Of a DNA stretch of 64,000 bases, positions 17,040 to 25,064 are shown one piece after another. A model generated the notes under the pieces. It saw only the letters and a list, made by a program, of their open reading frames with translations, did not search any database and was not told where the DNA came from. The DNA is taken from positions 19,309 through 83,308 of the forward strand of contig CAYRGN010000013.1 of the NCBI GenBank assembly GCA_964423865.1, given 5' to 3'. The position numbers and the translations under genes are program-made. Source of the stretch: Leadbetterella sp964423865 (GTDB taxonomy: Bacteria; Bacteroidota; Bacteroidia; Cytophagales; Spirosomataceae). Each line of letters starts with the position of its first letter. Positions within the stretch are counted from its first letter, which is position 1.

Positions 17040-17665
17040 GGAACCAGCTCTTTTTCCAGCAGGCTTTTGAGATAAGCGGTAAGAAGTTTTAAGCCGTTCT
17101 CAAAATCGCGGTTATTGTTAATAATGAGGTCGGCATCCTGCTTCACAGGACGAATAAAACGCTCATACGTAGGCGCCACGTGATTCTCCCACCGATACAG
17201 GATAGAGTCCAGGTCGTACTGGCGTTCATTGGTATCCCGGATAATCCGCCGACGGATCTTCACGTGTTCTACCGCGTCAATAAAAATTTTCAGATCGAGC
17301 ATAGCCGAAATTGCCGGGTCATGGAAGGCGAAAATCCCTTCTACTACAATCACGGGCGCGGGGTACAGCGTAATGGTTTTCGGTTCAAAGTCGCATTCGA
17401 AAGTATACTCCTTCATCGTCACCGCCTGTCCGTTTCTCAGCAGGTCGATATGGGCGGCGAACTGGGCGAAGTCAATGGATTCCGGCACATCAAAATTAAA
17501 GACACCGTTGGTGTCTTTGGGTACGTGTACTCTTTCCTTATAATAATTATCCTGGGAGATCAGGCAAACCTCATCGTCCTTAAAATGCTTCAGGAGACTG
17601 TTCAGAAAAAAAGTTTTTCCTGACGCACTCCCACCTGTAATTCCGATAATATACGGGGATCTCAT
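17036..17665 (-). CDS. udk: Uridine kinase
   Basis: The 209-residue cytoplasmic kinase phosphorylates uridine and cytidine to UMP and CMP in pyrimidine salvage. The P-loop GITGGSASGKT is near the N terminus, followed by SQDNYYKE (substrate-binding region) and NFDVPESIDF, all characteristic of Udk. The ATG at 17665 (MRSPYIIGITGG) is preferred over an in-frame TTG six bases earlier. Length is normal. It converges with the DUF5686 gene. Confidence 0.93.
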   Translation of the reverse strand: MRSPYIIGITGGSASGKTFFLNSLLKHFKDDEVCLISQDNYYKERVHVPKDTNGVFNFDVPESIDFAQFAAHIDLLRNGQAVTMKEYTFECDFEPKTITLYPAPVIVVEGIFAFHDPAISAMLDLKIFIDAVEHVKIRRRIIRDTNERQYDLDSILYRWENHVAPTYERFIRPVKQDADLIINNNRDFENGLKLLTAYLKSLLEKELVP

Positions 17666-17791
17666 ACACAATGGCCTTGTTTGTCACGCAAAATTAAGCA
17701 ATGATTCGGGGATGGTCCAAATCCCCTGCCGAAAGTTTTCCGCTCAGGATCAATCATTCCGGCAAAGCCAATCAATTTTTTTCAAAAAGTA

Positions 17792-17823
17792 TTTGGAGGA
17801 TATAAATTTACCCGGTATTTTTG
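17792..17823 (+). promoter_or_regulatory. tRNA-Gln promoter
   Basis: TTTG (17792-17795) and TATTTTTG (17816-17823) are separated by 20 bases, placing transcription start about 12 bases before the tRNA. The tRNA-Arg promoter in this window has the same elements and spacing. Confidence 0.65.
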
Positions 17824-17840
17824 CACCCACGTTACAGTAA

Positions 17841-17911
17841 TGGCTGATGGTGTAAGGGTAACACAGAGGTTTTTGGTGCCTTTATTCTAGGTTCGAATCC
17901 TAGTCGGCCAA
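17841..17911 (+). tRNA. tRNA-Gln (anticodon TTG)
   Basis: A 71-base cloverleaf can be drawn by hand: acceptor stem TGGCTGA/TCGGCCA, D stem GTGT/ACAC, anticodon stem GAGGT/GCCTT with loop TTTTGGT (anticodon TTG), T stem CTAGG/CCTAG with loop TTCGAAT, discriminator A. CCA is not encoded. Confidence 0.93.
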
Positions 17912-17915
17912 CTGG

Positions 17916-17946
17916 AAAAGCCGCTCATTTGGGCGGCTTTTTTCTT
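17916..17946 (+). terminator. Intrinsic terminator of tRNA-Gln
   Basis: A 9-bp stem AAAAGCCGC/GCGGCTTTT with an 8-base loop is followed by a T-run, directly after the tRNA. Confidence 0.85.
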
Positions 17947-17976
17947 TTTATATACTATTTGTGCGGTGGCCCGATT

Positions 17977-18252
17977 CTACTCCCCCTTATAAGAAATAGC
18001 CTTAATAAGTTTTAACCCATTAAGTTCTTCAATCACCTGAATGTTTTCCGACGGAATAACTCCTCGTTTGATCCAGTTACTCACCACATTCGTGTCTTTT
18101 ATACCGAAGCGTTCACAATACTTTTTTATCGTCAGCCATTCACTCAGGCTATAATCTACTCCATTATTATGCAGAAACCTTACGGCTTCGTTTAACCTTT
18201 CCCTGGCCTCGCCTATTACTTCCTGCACTTCGCTTTCTCTTGCCGTTACCAT
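17977..18252 (-). CDS. Small helix-turn-helix protein, unknown function
   Basis: The 91-residue protein has an N-terminal charged helix and a central segment (about residues 38-70, LTIKKYCERFGI followed by NVVSNWIKRGVIP) that resembles MerR/excisionase-type winged helices in which a Trp and a G-V-I-P turn follow the recognition helix. It may bind DNA, perhaps the perfect palindrome at 18494-18510 upstream of the gene pair. It lies 24 bases after the other small gene, next to tRNA-Gln, a usual place for integrated elements, but no integrase is seen. No firm family name can be given. Confidence 0.6.
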   Translation of the reverse strand: MVTARESEVQEVIGEARERLNEAVRFLHNNGVDYSLSEWLTIKKYCERFGIKDTNVVSNWIKRGVIPSENIQVIEELNGLKLIKAISYKGE

Positions 18253-18276
18253 AATTATCGTATTAAATCAGATCGG

Positions 18277-18459
18277 TTATTTAAGCCCCTCTCTTAGTTT
18301 ATCAATTGTTTCGTTATTTTGACCTATCAGATCTATAATTTCGTTTACCTCTTCGTCTGTCAAGTCTCCCCTTTGGGCCTTGTTTCGGAGTAGCATTTTC
18401 AATTTCCCATTCTCTATCAAAAGTCCTGCGACAATCTGTTTTAATTTCTCTTTACTCAT
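18277..18459 (-). CDS. Small coiled-coil-like hypothetical protein
   Basis: The 60-residue protein is rich in Leu, Lys and Glu with heptad-like spacing (LKQIVAGLLIENGKLKMLL and, later, IDLIGQNNETIDKLREGL), so it probably forms a short coiled coil or helical hairpin. It is the first gene of a two-gene minus-strand unit with the HTH protein, and a perfect palindrome lies about 35 bases upstream. I do not recognise the family. It could be a partner of the HTH protein; this rests only on position. Confidence 0.5.
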   Translation of the reverse strand: MSKEKLKQIVAGLLIENGKLKMLLRNKAQRGDLTDEEVNEIIDLIGQNNETIDKLREGLK

Positions 18460-18493
18460 TCTGTGGTTGTCTAGATGACATAAAGGTATTGAA

Positions 18494-18510
18494 TGTTACA
18501 TTATGTAACA
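18494..18510. promoter_or_regulatory. Perfect 17-bp palindrome (candidate operator)
   Basis: TGTTACAT-T-ATGTAACA is a perfect 8-1-8 inverted repeat upstream of the two small minus-strand genes. It is a likely operator for the HTH protein of that pair. Confidence 0.6.
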
Positions 18511-18695
18511 AATATTTAGATAGAAATTACTCAGTTCAAAACAAAAAAATGCCCAGGGTAACACACCCGCATGTTTGAACTCTACCACCGCCCCCCTTGC
18601 CGCCAAAAATGCCCTTCGTGTTAATATTTTTCCGAAATTTTGTACTATTGACCACTTTTTGCCTAATTTGGTTTTATTAATACAAATTGCCCCCA

Positions 18696-20177
18696 ATGAG
18701 TTTCACTGAAAAAGACCTTAAACAAATACAAGAACGCGGCAGTCAACTTGCCGCCATCCAAAACCAGATCGAGAATTTCAAAAACGGTTTCCCTTTTATC
18801 CGTGCGGTGAAAGCCGCCACCATCGGCGATGGAATCATCCGGCTTTCCGAAGAAGAACTGGAGCAATATACCCACTTATTTGATCAGCAGGCGCCTAAGA
18901 AAAGCCTGGTAAAATTCGTACCCGCTTCAGGCGCCGCCAGCCGCATGTTCAAAGCCCTGTATGCCGCCAAAGAGGAAGGAAAAACCGACAAGGCCGTAGA
19001 ACAGTTTCATAACGAAACCGAAAAATTCGCGTTTTTCAAAAGCCTTTCAGCTCACCTGACCGACGGCTCCCTTCAAAATAAACTGGAAGCCCTTCTGGGT
19101 GCCGGCGGACTCGATTACGGTAACCTCCCGAAAGGACTGCTCGAATTTCATCTTTATCCCGATGGCGCCCGCACCGCCCTGGAAGAACACCTGGTAGAGG
19201 GCGCGCTCTATGCCAATAACAAGGGAAAAGTACGCTTGCATTTCACCGTATCGCCTGAACATAAACGAAAATTCAGAGCCCTGATCAATTCTGTAAAAAG
19301 CCGGTACGAAGAAAAATACGGTGTGAAATATACCATTGCGTTTTCCGAACAAAAACCGGCGACCGATACCATCGCGGTAGACCCGGACAACCAACCTTTC
19401 CGCGACAAAAACGGGAAACTGCTTTTCCGTCCCGCAGGCCACGGCGCACTCCTGGACAACCTGAACGACATTCAGGCCGATGTGGTGTTCATCAAGAACA
19501 TCGATAACGTAGTACCCGACCACCTCAAAAAAGAGACCGTTATCTATAAAAAAGCCCTGGCCGGCCTGCTTCTGGATTACCAGAAAAAAATATTCTACCT
19601 GGTTAAACGCCTTGAAAAGCCGGAACCCAGCGCCTTCATGATCAACAAAGCGGTCCGCTTTCTGAAAAATGAGCTGAATATCGACCCGCCCAAAGGTTTC
19701 CGCCTCTGGTCTGGCGATGATAAACTGGCATTCGTACTCGGCAAGCTCAGACGGCCCCTGCGCGTTTGCGGCATGGTGAAAAATGTGGGGGAACCCGGTG
19801 GAGGACCTTTCTGGGTAGGCAACGAAGACGGCTCCGTGGCCTTGCAGATAGTAGAATCTGCCCAGTTTGATATGGACCACAAAAAGCAAATAGCCATTTT
19901 TGAAAATGCCACCCACTTCAACCCGGTAGACCTCATCTGCTCTTTCCGCGATCACCGGAAAGCGTATTACAATTTACCCGATTTCCGCGACGATAAAACC
20001 GGCTTTATCACCGAAAAGTCGCAAAGCGGAAAAACCCTCAAAGCCCAGGAACTACCCGGCCTTTGGAACGGCGCCATGGCCCACTGGAACACCCTTTTTG
20101 TGGAAGTACCGCTCATTACCTTTAACCCGGTAAAAACCGTCAATGACCTGCTGAGAAAAGAACATCAACCCGAATAA
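18696..20177 (+). CDS. DUF4301 family protein
   Basis: The 493-residue soluble protein starts at ATG 18696 (MSFTEKDLKQIQ) rather than the TTG 9 bases upstream. It matches the DUF4301 family of Bacteroidota, with KFVPASGAASRMFK near residue 75 and the later FRPAGHGALLDNLND, which recall nucleotide-sugar transferase-like loops. The function has not been established to my knowledge. A penicillin-acylase-family gene follows after only 5 bases on the same strand, so both are probably co-transcribed. Confidence 0.85.
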   Translation: MSFTEKDLKQIQERGSQLAAIQNQIENFKNGFPFIRAVKAATIGDGIIRLSEEELEQYTHLFDQQAPKKSLVKFVPASGAASRMFKALYAAKEEGKTDKAVEQFHNETEKFAFFKSLSAHLTDGSLQNKLEALLGAGGLDYGNLPKGLLEFHLYPDGARTALEEHLVEGALYANNKGKVRLHFTVSPEHKRKFRALINSVKSRYEEKYGVKYTIAFSEQKPATDTIAVDPDNQPFRDKNGKLLFRPAGHGALLDNLNDIQADVVFIKNIDNVVPDHLKKETVIYKKALAGLLLDYQKKIFYLVKRLEKPEPSAFMINKAVRFLKNELNIDPPKGFRLWSGDDKLAFVLGKLRRPLRVCGMVKNVGEPGGGPFWVGNEDGSVALQIVESAQFDMDHKKQIAIFENATHFNPVDLICSFRDHRKAYYNLPDFRDDKTGFITEKSQSGKTLKAQELPGLWNGAMAHWNTLFVEVPLITFNPVKTVNDLLRKEHQPE

Positions 20178-20182
20178 CCTAT

Positions 20183-22630
20183 ATGAAGCTTCTTAAATAC
20201 CTGTGGAGTCCCCTGGTGGCCATAGCACTCATTTACTTCTTTAACAAAACCCTGGGCAGCGTACCGCCCCTGGGTAAATTCTTCAGTCCGTTTCACGGCT
20301 TCCTTCAGAACACTACCCAGGAGGAGGACCTCTCGGAAGAAATCTTCCTGAAAGGCGTGAATGAACCGGTAAAAGTGGTATTCGACAGCAATTTCGTACC
20401 CCATGTTTTTGCCGCCAATGAAGACGACCTCTACTTTACGCAGGGCTACCTGGTAGCGCGCGACCGCCTCTGGCAAATGGAATTCTATACCCTCGTTTCC
20501 TCCGGCCGCCTGACAGAAGTGGTGGGCGAAACCGCCTTTGAGTTTGACCGGTACAACCGGCGCCTGGGAATGGCGCGGGCGGCGGAAGAGATCGTGGAAA
20601 ATCAGAAAAAAGACGAAAAAGCCTGGCGGATACTCACCGCTTATTCCAACGGGGTAAACGCCTTCATATCCCAGCTCTCCTACAAGAACCTTCCCGTAGA
20701 ATACAAAATACTGGGCTACCAACCCGAAGAATGGACCCCGCTGAAGACCATTCTGATGCTCATGAATATGCGTCAGACCCTCAACGGCGCCAGCGACGAC
20801 TTCCGCCTCACCAACGTGCTGGCACGCTACGGTATCGATACGGTAAACGACCTCTTCCCGGATTACCCTACCGTAGAATCGCCCATTATTCCTTCCGGTA
20901 CCCCCTGGAATTTCAAGGCAGAACCGGTAAAAACACCCGAGATCACCCTGCCCCCCATACAGCAGGAATTGCTGAGCGAGTTTATCACCCGGCCCAATCC
21001 GGGTATAGGCTCCAACAACTGGGCCATCAGCGGAAGCAAGTCGGCTACCGGCCTCCCTATCCTGGCCAACGACCCCCACCTCGGCCTGAGCCTGCCCTCT
21101 ATCTGGTACCAGATGCAGCTCTCCGCACCGGGCGTAAACGTGTATGGAGTGGCCCTGCCCGGCTGCCCGGGCATCATTATCGGGTTCAACAAAGACGTAG
21201 CCTGGGGCGTAACCAACGTAGGAAGCGACGTAATGGATTTCTATCGTATCCGCTTCAAAGACAGCACCCGACAGGAATACTGGCACGATAATCAGTGGAA
21301 ACCCACCAAAACCTATATCGAAGAATTCCGCTTAAAAAGCGGGAAAGTAGTCAGGGATACCCTCATCTATACCCATCACGGGCCTATCGTGTACAACGAA
21401 AACAAAAAAGAAAATTACGCCAAAAATGCGCCGGCCGGCCATGCCATGAAATGGATAGCCCATTACGCCGCCGGGTCAGACCTTTCTACCTTCCTGGCCC
21501 TAAACAAAGCCCGGAATTACGACGACTACCGCAAGGCTCTCTCTACCTACTCCGCGCCGGCTCAAAACTTCGTGTTTGCCAGCAACGAAAACGACATCGC
21601 CATCACGGTCAACGGAAAACTGCCTTTGAAATGGAAAGAACAGGGGAAATTTATCCTCGACGGCACCAACCCGGAACACGACTGGCAAGGATATATTCCC
21701 TTTGAACAAAACCCTGCGGTAAAAAATCCGCCCCGCGGTTTTGTGAGTTCTGCCAACCAGTTTTCGGCCGACCTTTCCTACCCCTATTACCTGGGCTGGC
21801 ATTTCGCACCCGCCTACCGGGGCCGCCGAATCAACGACCGCCTGAACAGGTTGAACGGAGCCACGGCCGACAGCCTCCGGGCCATTCAGAACGACAACTA
21901 CAACCTCATGGCCGAGCGCACCTTGCCCGCCCTGATTCCTGCCCTGGAGAAACACGCCACCCCTGACCTCCTGGAACCCATCAAAATACTGAAAAGCTGG
22001 AACCTGGAAAACACCTCCACCTCCGTGGGTGCCAGTATTTTTGAAACCTGGGCGCCGGAACTCAGCAAGTGGATCTGGGACGACGATTTCCCGGCGGTCA
22101 ATAACATGATGTACCCCCTGAATGACCGCACCGCCCGGCTGCTCACCGCCGAACCGACCTCTCCGTGGTTTGACAACTCCCTAACCGCCGACACCGTAGA
22201 AACCTTTGACTATATCGTAGTAGGCAGTTTCAAAGCCGCGCTCGACTCGCTCACCCGACACCACGGTACAATAAACGAAGAAAACTGGGCCTGGTACAAG
22301 GTAAAAAACACCGGCATCAACCACCTCGTCCCGGCCTTCAAAAGCTTTAGCAGGTCAACGGTGAAAATCGGCGGCGGAGCACAGATTGTCAATGCCGCCA
22401 CCACCCGTACCGGCCCCTCCTGGCGTATGGTAGTGGAACTCGACAAAGAATGGCCGCGTGCATACGGCTTATACCCCGGCGGACAATCAGGCCGGCCGTC
22501 TAGCAAATACTACGAAAACATGATCGATGACTGGGCGGAAGGAAATCTCAACCCCCTCATCTTTATGAAGACCAAAGACGAAAAAATAAATAAACATCTG
22601 AAGAATATCATAATTAACCCGAAAAAGTGA
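20183..22630 (+). CDS. Penicillin acylase family N-terminal-nucleophile hydrolase
   Basis: The 815-residue precursor has an N-terminal membrane segment (about residues 8-20) and the two-chain arrangement of penicillin amidases. The alpha region is followed by the self-cleavage site NPGIGSNNW, where Ser277 would become the N-terminal nucleophile of the beta chain. ANDPHLGLSLPSIWY, GFNKDVAWGVTNV and the late RTGPSWRMVV are also family features. Members hydrolyse amide bonds in beta-lactams, acyl-homoserine lactones or other acylated amines; the substrate cannot be set from sequence. It acts in the periplasm. Confidence 0.9.
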   Translation: MKLLKYLWSPLVAIALIYFFNKTLGSVPPLGKFFSPFHGFLQNTTQEEDLSEEIFLKGVNEPVKVVFDSNFVPHVFAANEDDLYFTQGYLVARDRLWQMEFYTLVSSGRLTEVVGETAFEFDRYNRRLGMARAAEEIVENQKKDEKAWRILTAYSNGVNAFISQLSYKNLPVEYKILGYQPEEWTPLKTILMLMNMRQTLNGASDDFRLTNVLARYGIDTVNDLFPDYPTVESPIIPSGTPWNFKAEPVKTPEITLPPIQQELLSEFITRPNPGIGSNNWAISGSKSATGLPILANDPHLGLSLPSIWYQMQLSAPGVNVYGVALPGCPGIIIGFNKDVAWGVTNVGSDVMDFYRIRFKDSTRQEYWHDNQWKPTKTYIEEFRLKSGKVVRDTLIYTHHGPIVYNENKKENYAKNAPAGHAMKWIAHYAAGSDLSTFLALNKARNYDDYRKALSTYSAPAQNFVFASNENDIAITVNGKLPLKWKEQGKFILDGTNPEHDWQGYIPFEQNPAVKNPPRGFVSSANQFSADLSYPYYLGWHFAPAYRGRRINDRLNRLNGATADSLRAIQNDNYNLMAERTLPALIPALEKHATPDLLEPIKILKSWNLENTSTSVGASIFETWAPELSKWIWDDDFPAVNNMMYPLNDRTARLLTAEPTSPWFDNSLTADTVETFDYIVVGSFKAALDSLTRHHGTINEENWAWYKVKNTGINHLVPAFKSFSRSTVKIGGGAQIVNAATTRTGPSWRMVVELDKEWPRAYGLYPGGQSGRPSSKYYENMIDDWAEGNLNPLIFMKTKDEKINKHLKNIIINPKK

Positions 22631-22986
22631 TGCTGTACTTCTCCATTATCATTTTAGGCGCTATCGGCTCCCTCCTGGGTCCATGGTGGTCATTGCCCGT
22701 AGTGGCAGCCCTCATTTGCGCCCTGAAAGCCCAAACCTCCCGGCAGGCATTTACCGTATCCTGCCTGGCCGCCATTACCCTGTGGGCAGGCTACTCCCTT
22801 ATTCTCATTTTTTCCGGAAAGGAAAATCTTGTAGACAAAATCGGAGCGCTCTTTACCGGCAGCAGCGCTGTGCTCTCTCAAATACCCAGCCTGGCCCTGA
22901 TCCTGCTCATCGTTACCCTGGTGGCCGGACTCACCACGGGTTTTGCCGGCCTCGCCGGGCGGCACCTGCGCGTACTATTCGACTGA
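22630..22986 (+). CDS. Small hydrophobic membrane protein
   Basis: The 118-residue protein has three or four transmembrane stretches (about residues 1-20, 24-45, 50-62 and 82-108). Its ATG overlaps the acylase stop codon by one base (TGATG), which suggests translational coupling and a shared role. I do not recognise the family. Confidence 0.65.
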   Translation: MLYFSIIILGAIGSLLGPWWSLPVVAALICALKAQTSRQAFTVSCLAAITLWAGYSLILIFSGKENLVDKIGALFTGSSAVLSQIPSLALILLIVTLVAGLTTGFAGLAGRHLRVLFD

Positions 22987-23069
22987 CGCATCCACATACC
23001 CGCTTTCCCATTTTCTTTCTAAACGAAGGGAAATGGGGAAGCGGATCAATAAATAATTACAATCTACAA

Positions 23070-23660
23070 ATGAATAAATACAATCCCCATATCCACCATA
23101 GACGTTCCATCCGCCTGAAAGGCTACGATTATTCTCAGGCCGGATTATATTTCATTACAATTTGTTGCCAGGATAGAATTTGTCGGTTTGGACACATTGA
23201 AAACGGAAAAATGGTATTGAACCATTGGGGGCAAATTGCACACAACGAATGGGCGAAAACGCCCGAAATTCGTCCCAACGTTGAATTGGGCGAATTTATA
23301 ATAATGCCCAACCATATACACGGTATTATCCGGTTATCCACCGCGGGTAGGGGCGAATTGCATTCGCCCCTATTGCATTCGCCCGATCCATCGGGCGAAT
23401 GCAAAACATCCGATGATTCGGGCGTTTGCAAAACGCCCCTACGGTCACCATCCCAAACCGTCGGCGCCATTGTTCGTGGGTACAAATCATCGGTGACAAA
23501 ACAAATAAATATGATGGGATTATTCGATACGCCCATACAAATATGGCACCGCAATTATTGGGAACACATCATTCGCGATGAACAATCGTATCAACGTATT
23601 TCCAATTACATCATTAACAACCCTAGAAAATGGGATAATGATAAATTCTATAAAAAATGA
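23070..23660 (+). CDS. REP-associated tyrosine transposase (RAYT, Y1/HUH family)
   Basis: The 196-residue protein has the TnpA_REP pattern: FITICCQDR near residue 29, MPNHIHGII with the metal-binding HUH motif (His82-Ile-His84), IWHRNYWEHIIRD, and a C-terminal YIINNP with the candidate catalytic Tyr180. Such proteins nick single-stranded REP palindromes and are thought to spread them. Unusually, residues about 93-124 are encoded by three successive perfect hairpins (23348-23440), giving the low-complexity insert HSPLLHSPDPSGECKT. The open frame extends upstream over the membrane gene, but the ATG at 23070 starts the recognisable domain. Confidence 0.88.
   Translation: MNKYNPHIHHRRSIRLKGYDYSQAGLYFITICCQDRICRFGHIENGKMVLNHWGQIAHNEWAKTPEIRPNVELGEFIIMPNHIHGIIRLSTAGRGELHSPLLHSPDPSGECKTSDDSGVCKTPLRSPSQTVGAIVRGYKSSVTKQINMMGLFDTPIQIWHRNYWEHIIRDEQSYQRISNYIINNPRKWDNDKFYKK
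23348..23440. repeat. Three tandem REP-like palindromes inside the RAYT gene
   Basis: Hairpin 1: TAGGGGCGAAT/ATTCGCCCCTA, loop TGC (23348-23372). Hairpin 2: TTGCATTCGCCCGAT/ATCGGGCGAATGCAA, loop CC (23373-23404). Hairpin 3: GGGCGTTT/AAACGCCC, loop GCA (23420-23438). All stems are perfect and share the word GGGCGnnTTGCA. Confidence 0.9.
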
Positions 23661-23699
23661 ATGCCGCAACCAGCGAAATAATCCCAAATAAATGCCCCC

Positions 23700-24941
23700 C
23701 TACTTCGCCCGGATCGCAATAACCGGATCCATATTGGCTGCCTGAACCGCCGGAATCATTCCCGCCACTACCCCGATAATGCTGGAAATTACCAATCCGA
23801 AAATCATGTTGGAAGGCGTCAGCACCACTTCCATGGTACCCAAAGGAATAAAGCTGACCAGGTAAACCAGCAGGAGGCCGATCAGTCCGCCCATCAGGCA
23901 CAGCAGTACCGCCTCAAACAGGAACTGGAACAGGATGAAAAAATTCTTGGCACCCAGCGACTTCTGAATGCCGATGATATTGGTACGCTCTCTTACCGAT
24001 ACAAACATAATATTGGCGATACCGAAACCACCGATCAGGAGCGCAAACAACCCAATCACAAATCCTCCCATACGGATAGACGAAAAAATAGTGGTCATAA
24101 AATTCACCAGCGCGTCGGGCCGGTTCAGCGCAAAATTATCTTCCGCCAAAGGCTTCAGTCCGCGAAGGGTACGCATCTGCCCCCGGAGCTCATGCTCCAG
24201 GTTCTCCAGCCCGCCTTCCACGTCGCGTGCCTTGACCTGTATGGTTCCTCTCAGGTTTCCAGAACTGAACATCCGTTTGTGTTTCAAAAAAGGAACAAAG
24301 ATCTTTTCATCCGGATTACCCCCTACTTCTATCATCTGCTTCCCTTTTTTCTCCACTACACCAATCACCGTAAAGTTTTCGCCCCTTACTTTGATCCGCT
24401 GATTGATGGGATCTTCATTTCCGAAAAGCGTTTCCGCCACAGTAGCCCCCAGGATAGCCACCGGCCGAGCCGCGTCTACCTCCTGCTCCAGGAAATACCG
24501 GCCCTTCTCCACCGGCGTTTCATTGATCTTGTCGTACTCGTAGGTAATGCCCTGCACCTGGCTGTTAAAACTGTTACTCTTTCTTTTCGCCGTAGCCGAA
24601 TTCCACGACATAATGGTGATGGCATCCGCCTCATTCAGGGTGTTTTTGAGGCTACGAAACTCCTTGTAAGTAGGCTGAGGGCGCATGAAATATTTCCACC
24701 ACGGGTATTCCGATTCACCGATACCCCAGGGGAATTTCTCAATATAAATGGATTGGCTGCCTATCGAACTTAAGCCGGATTTTACGTTTGCTTCCAGGGA
24801 ATCTACCATGGTATACACTCCGATAATGGAAAATATACCTACCGTAACACCCAAAAGAGAAAGCACCGTACGCAGAATATTGGAACGTAACGCCTGCCAC
24901 GCAAACCGGAAACTCTCAAGTGTAAGCCGTAAAAAAAGCAT
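23700..24941 (-). CDS. MacB/FtsX-type ABC transporter permease
   Basis: The 413-residue permease has an N-terminal membrane helix (about residues 20-42, SLLGVTVGIFSIIGVYTM), a large periplasmic MacB core domain (about 45-275) and three C-terminal helices of the FtsX domain (about 285-405), ending VAGMIPAVQAANMDPVIAIRAK. The conserved loop GIQKSLGAKNFFILFQFLFEA is present. Such permeases work with a separate ATPase in lipoprotein, peptide or drug export; no ATPase gene is adjacent. TATATTTG on the minus strand (25009-25002) is a plausible -7 box. Confidence 0.9.
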   Translation of the reverse strand: MLFLRLTLESFRFAWQALRSNILRTVLSLLGVTVGIFSIIGVYTMVDSLEANVKSGLSSIGSQSIYIEKFPWGIGESEYPWWKYFMRPQPTYKEFRSLKNTLNEADAITIMSWNSATAKRKSNSFNSQVQGITYEYDKINETPVEKGRYFLEQEVDAARPVAILGATVAETLFGNEDPINQRIKVRGENFTVIGVVEKKGKQMIEVGGNPDEKIFVPFLKHKRMFSSGNLRGTIQVKARDVEGGLENLEHELRGQMRTLRGLKPLAEDNFALNRPDALVNFMTTIFSSIRMGGFVIGLFALLIGGFGIANIMFVSVRERTNIIGIQKSLGAKNFFILFQFLFEAVLLCLMGGLIGLLLVYLVSFIPLGTMEVVLTPSNMIFGLVISSIIGVVAGMIPAVQAANMDPVIAIRAK

Positions 24942-25064
24942 TTACCTAAATTTTATTGTAAAAGTCATCAAAAAATATGTAGTTTCAAGCCTTATTTTTA
25001 CCAAATATACTTTTCGAACCAACCAACGGTCAATTTTAGGGATTGACGGAAAACCTTGAAACGG

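Noticed and set aside
18496..18696. 66-codon minus-strand frame upstream of the DUF4301 gene
   Set aside because: It overlaps the palindrome and the promoter region, has no domain features and ends in the DUF4301 start; treated as chance.
20165..21286. Minus-strand open frame of 373 codons opposite the penicillin acylase
   Set aside because: It is antisense to conserved acylase motifs, including the nucleophile Ser site; its composition is not protein-like.
22683..23069. Upstream extension of the RAYT reading frame
   Set aside because: This part overlaps the small membrane protein gene in another frame, is Pro/Arg-rich and has no homology-like pattern; the transposase domain starts at 23070.
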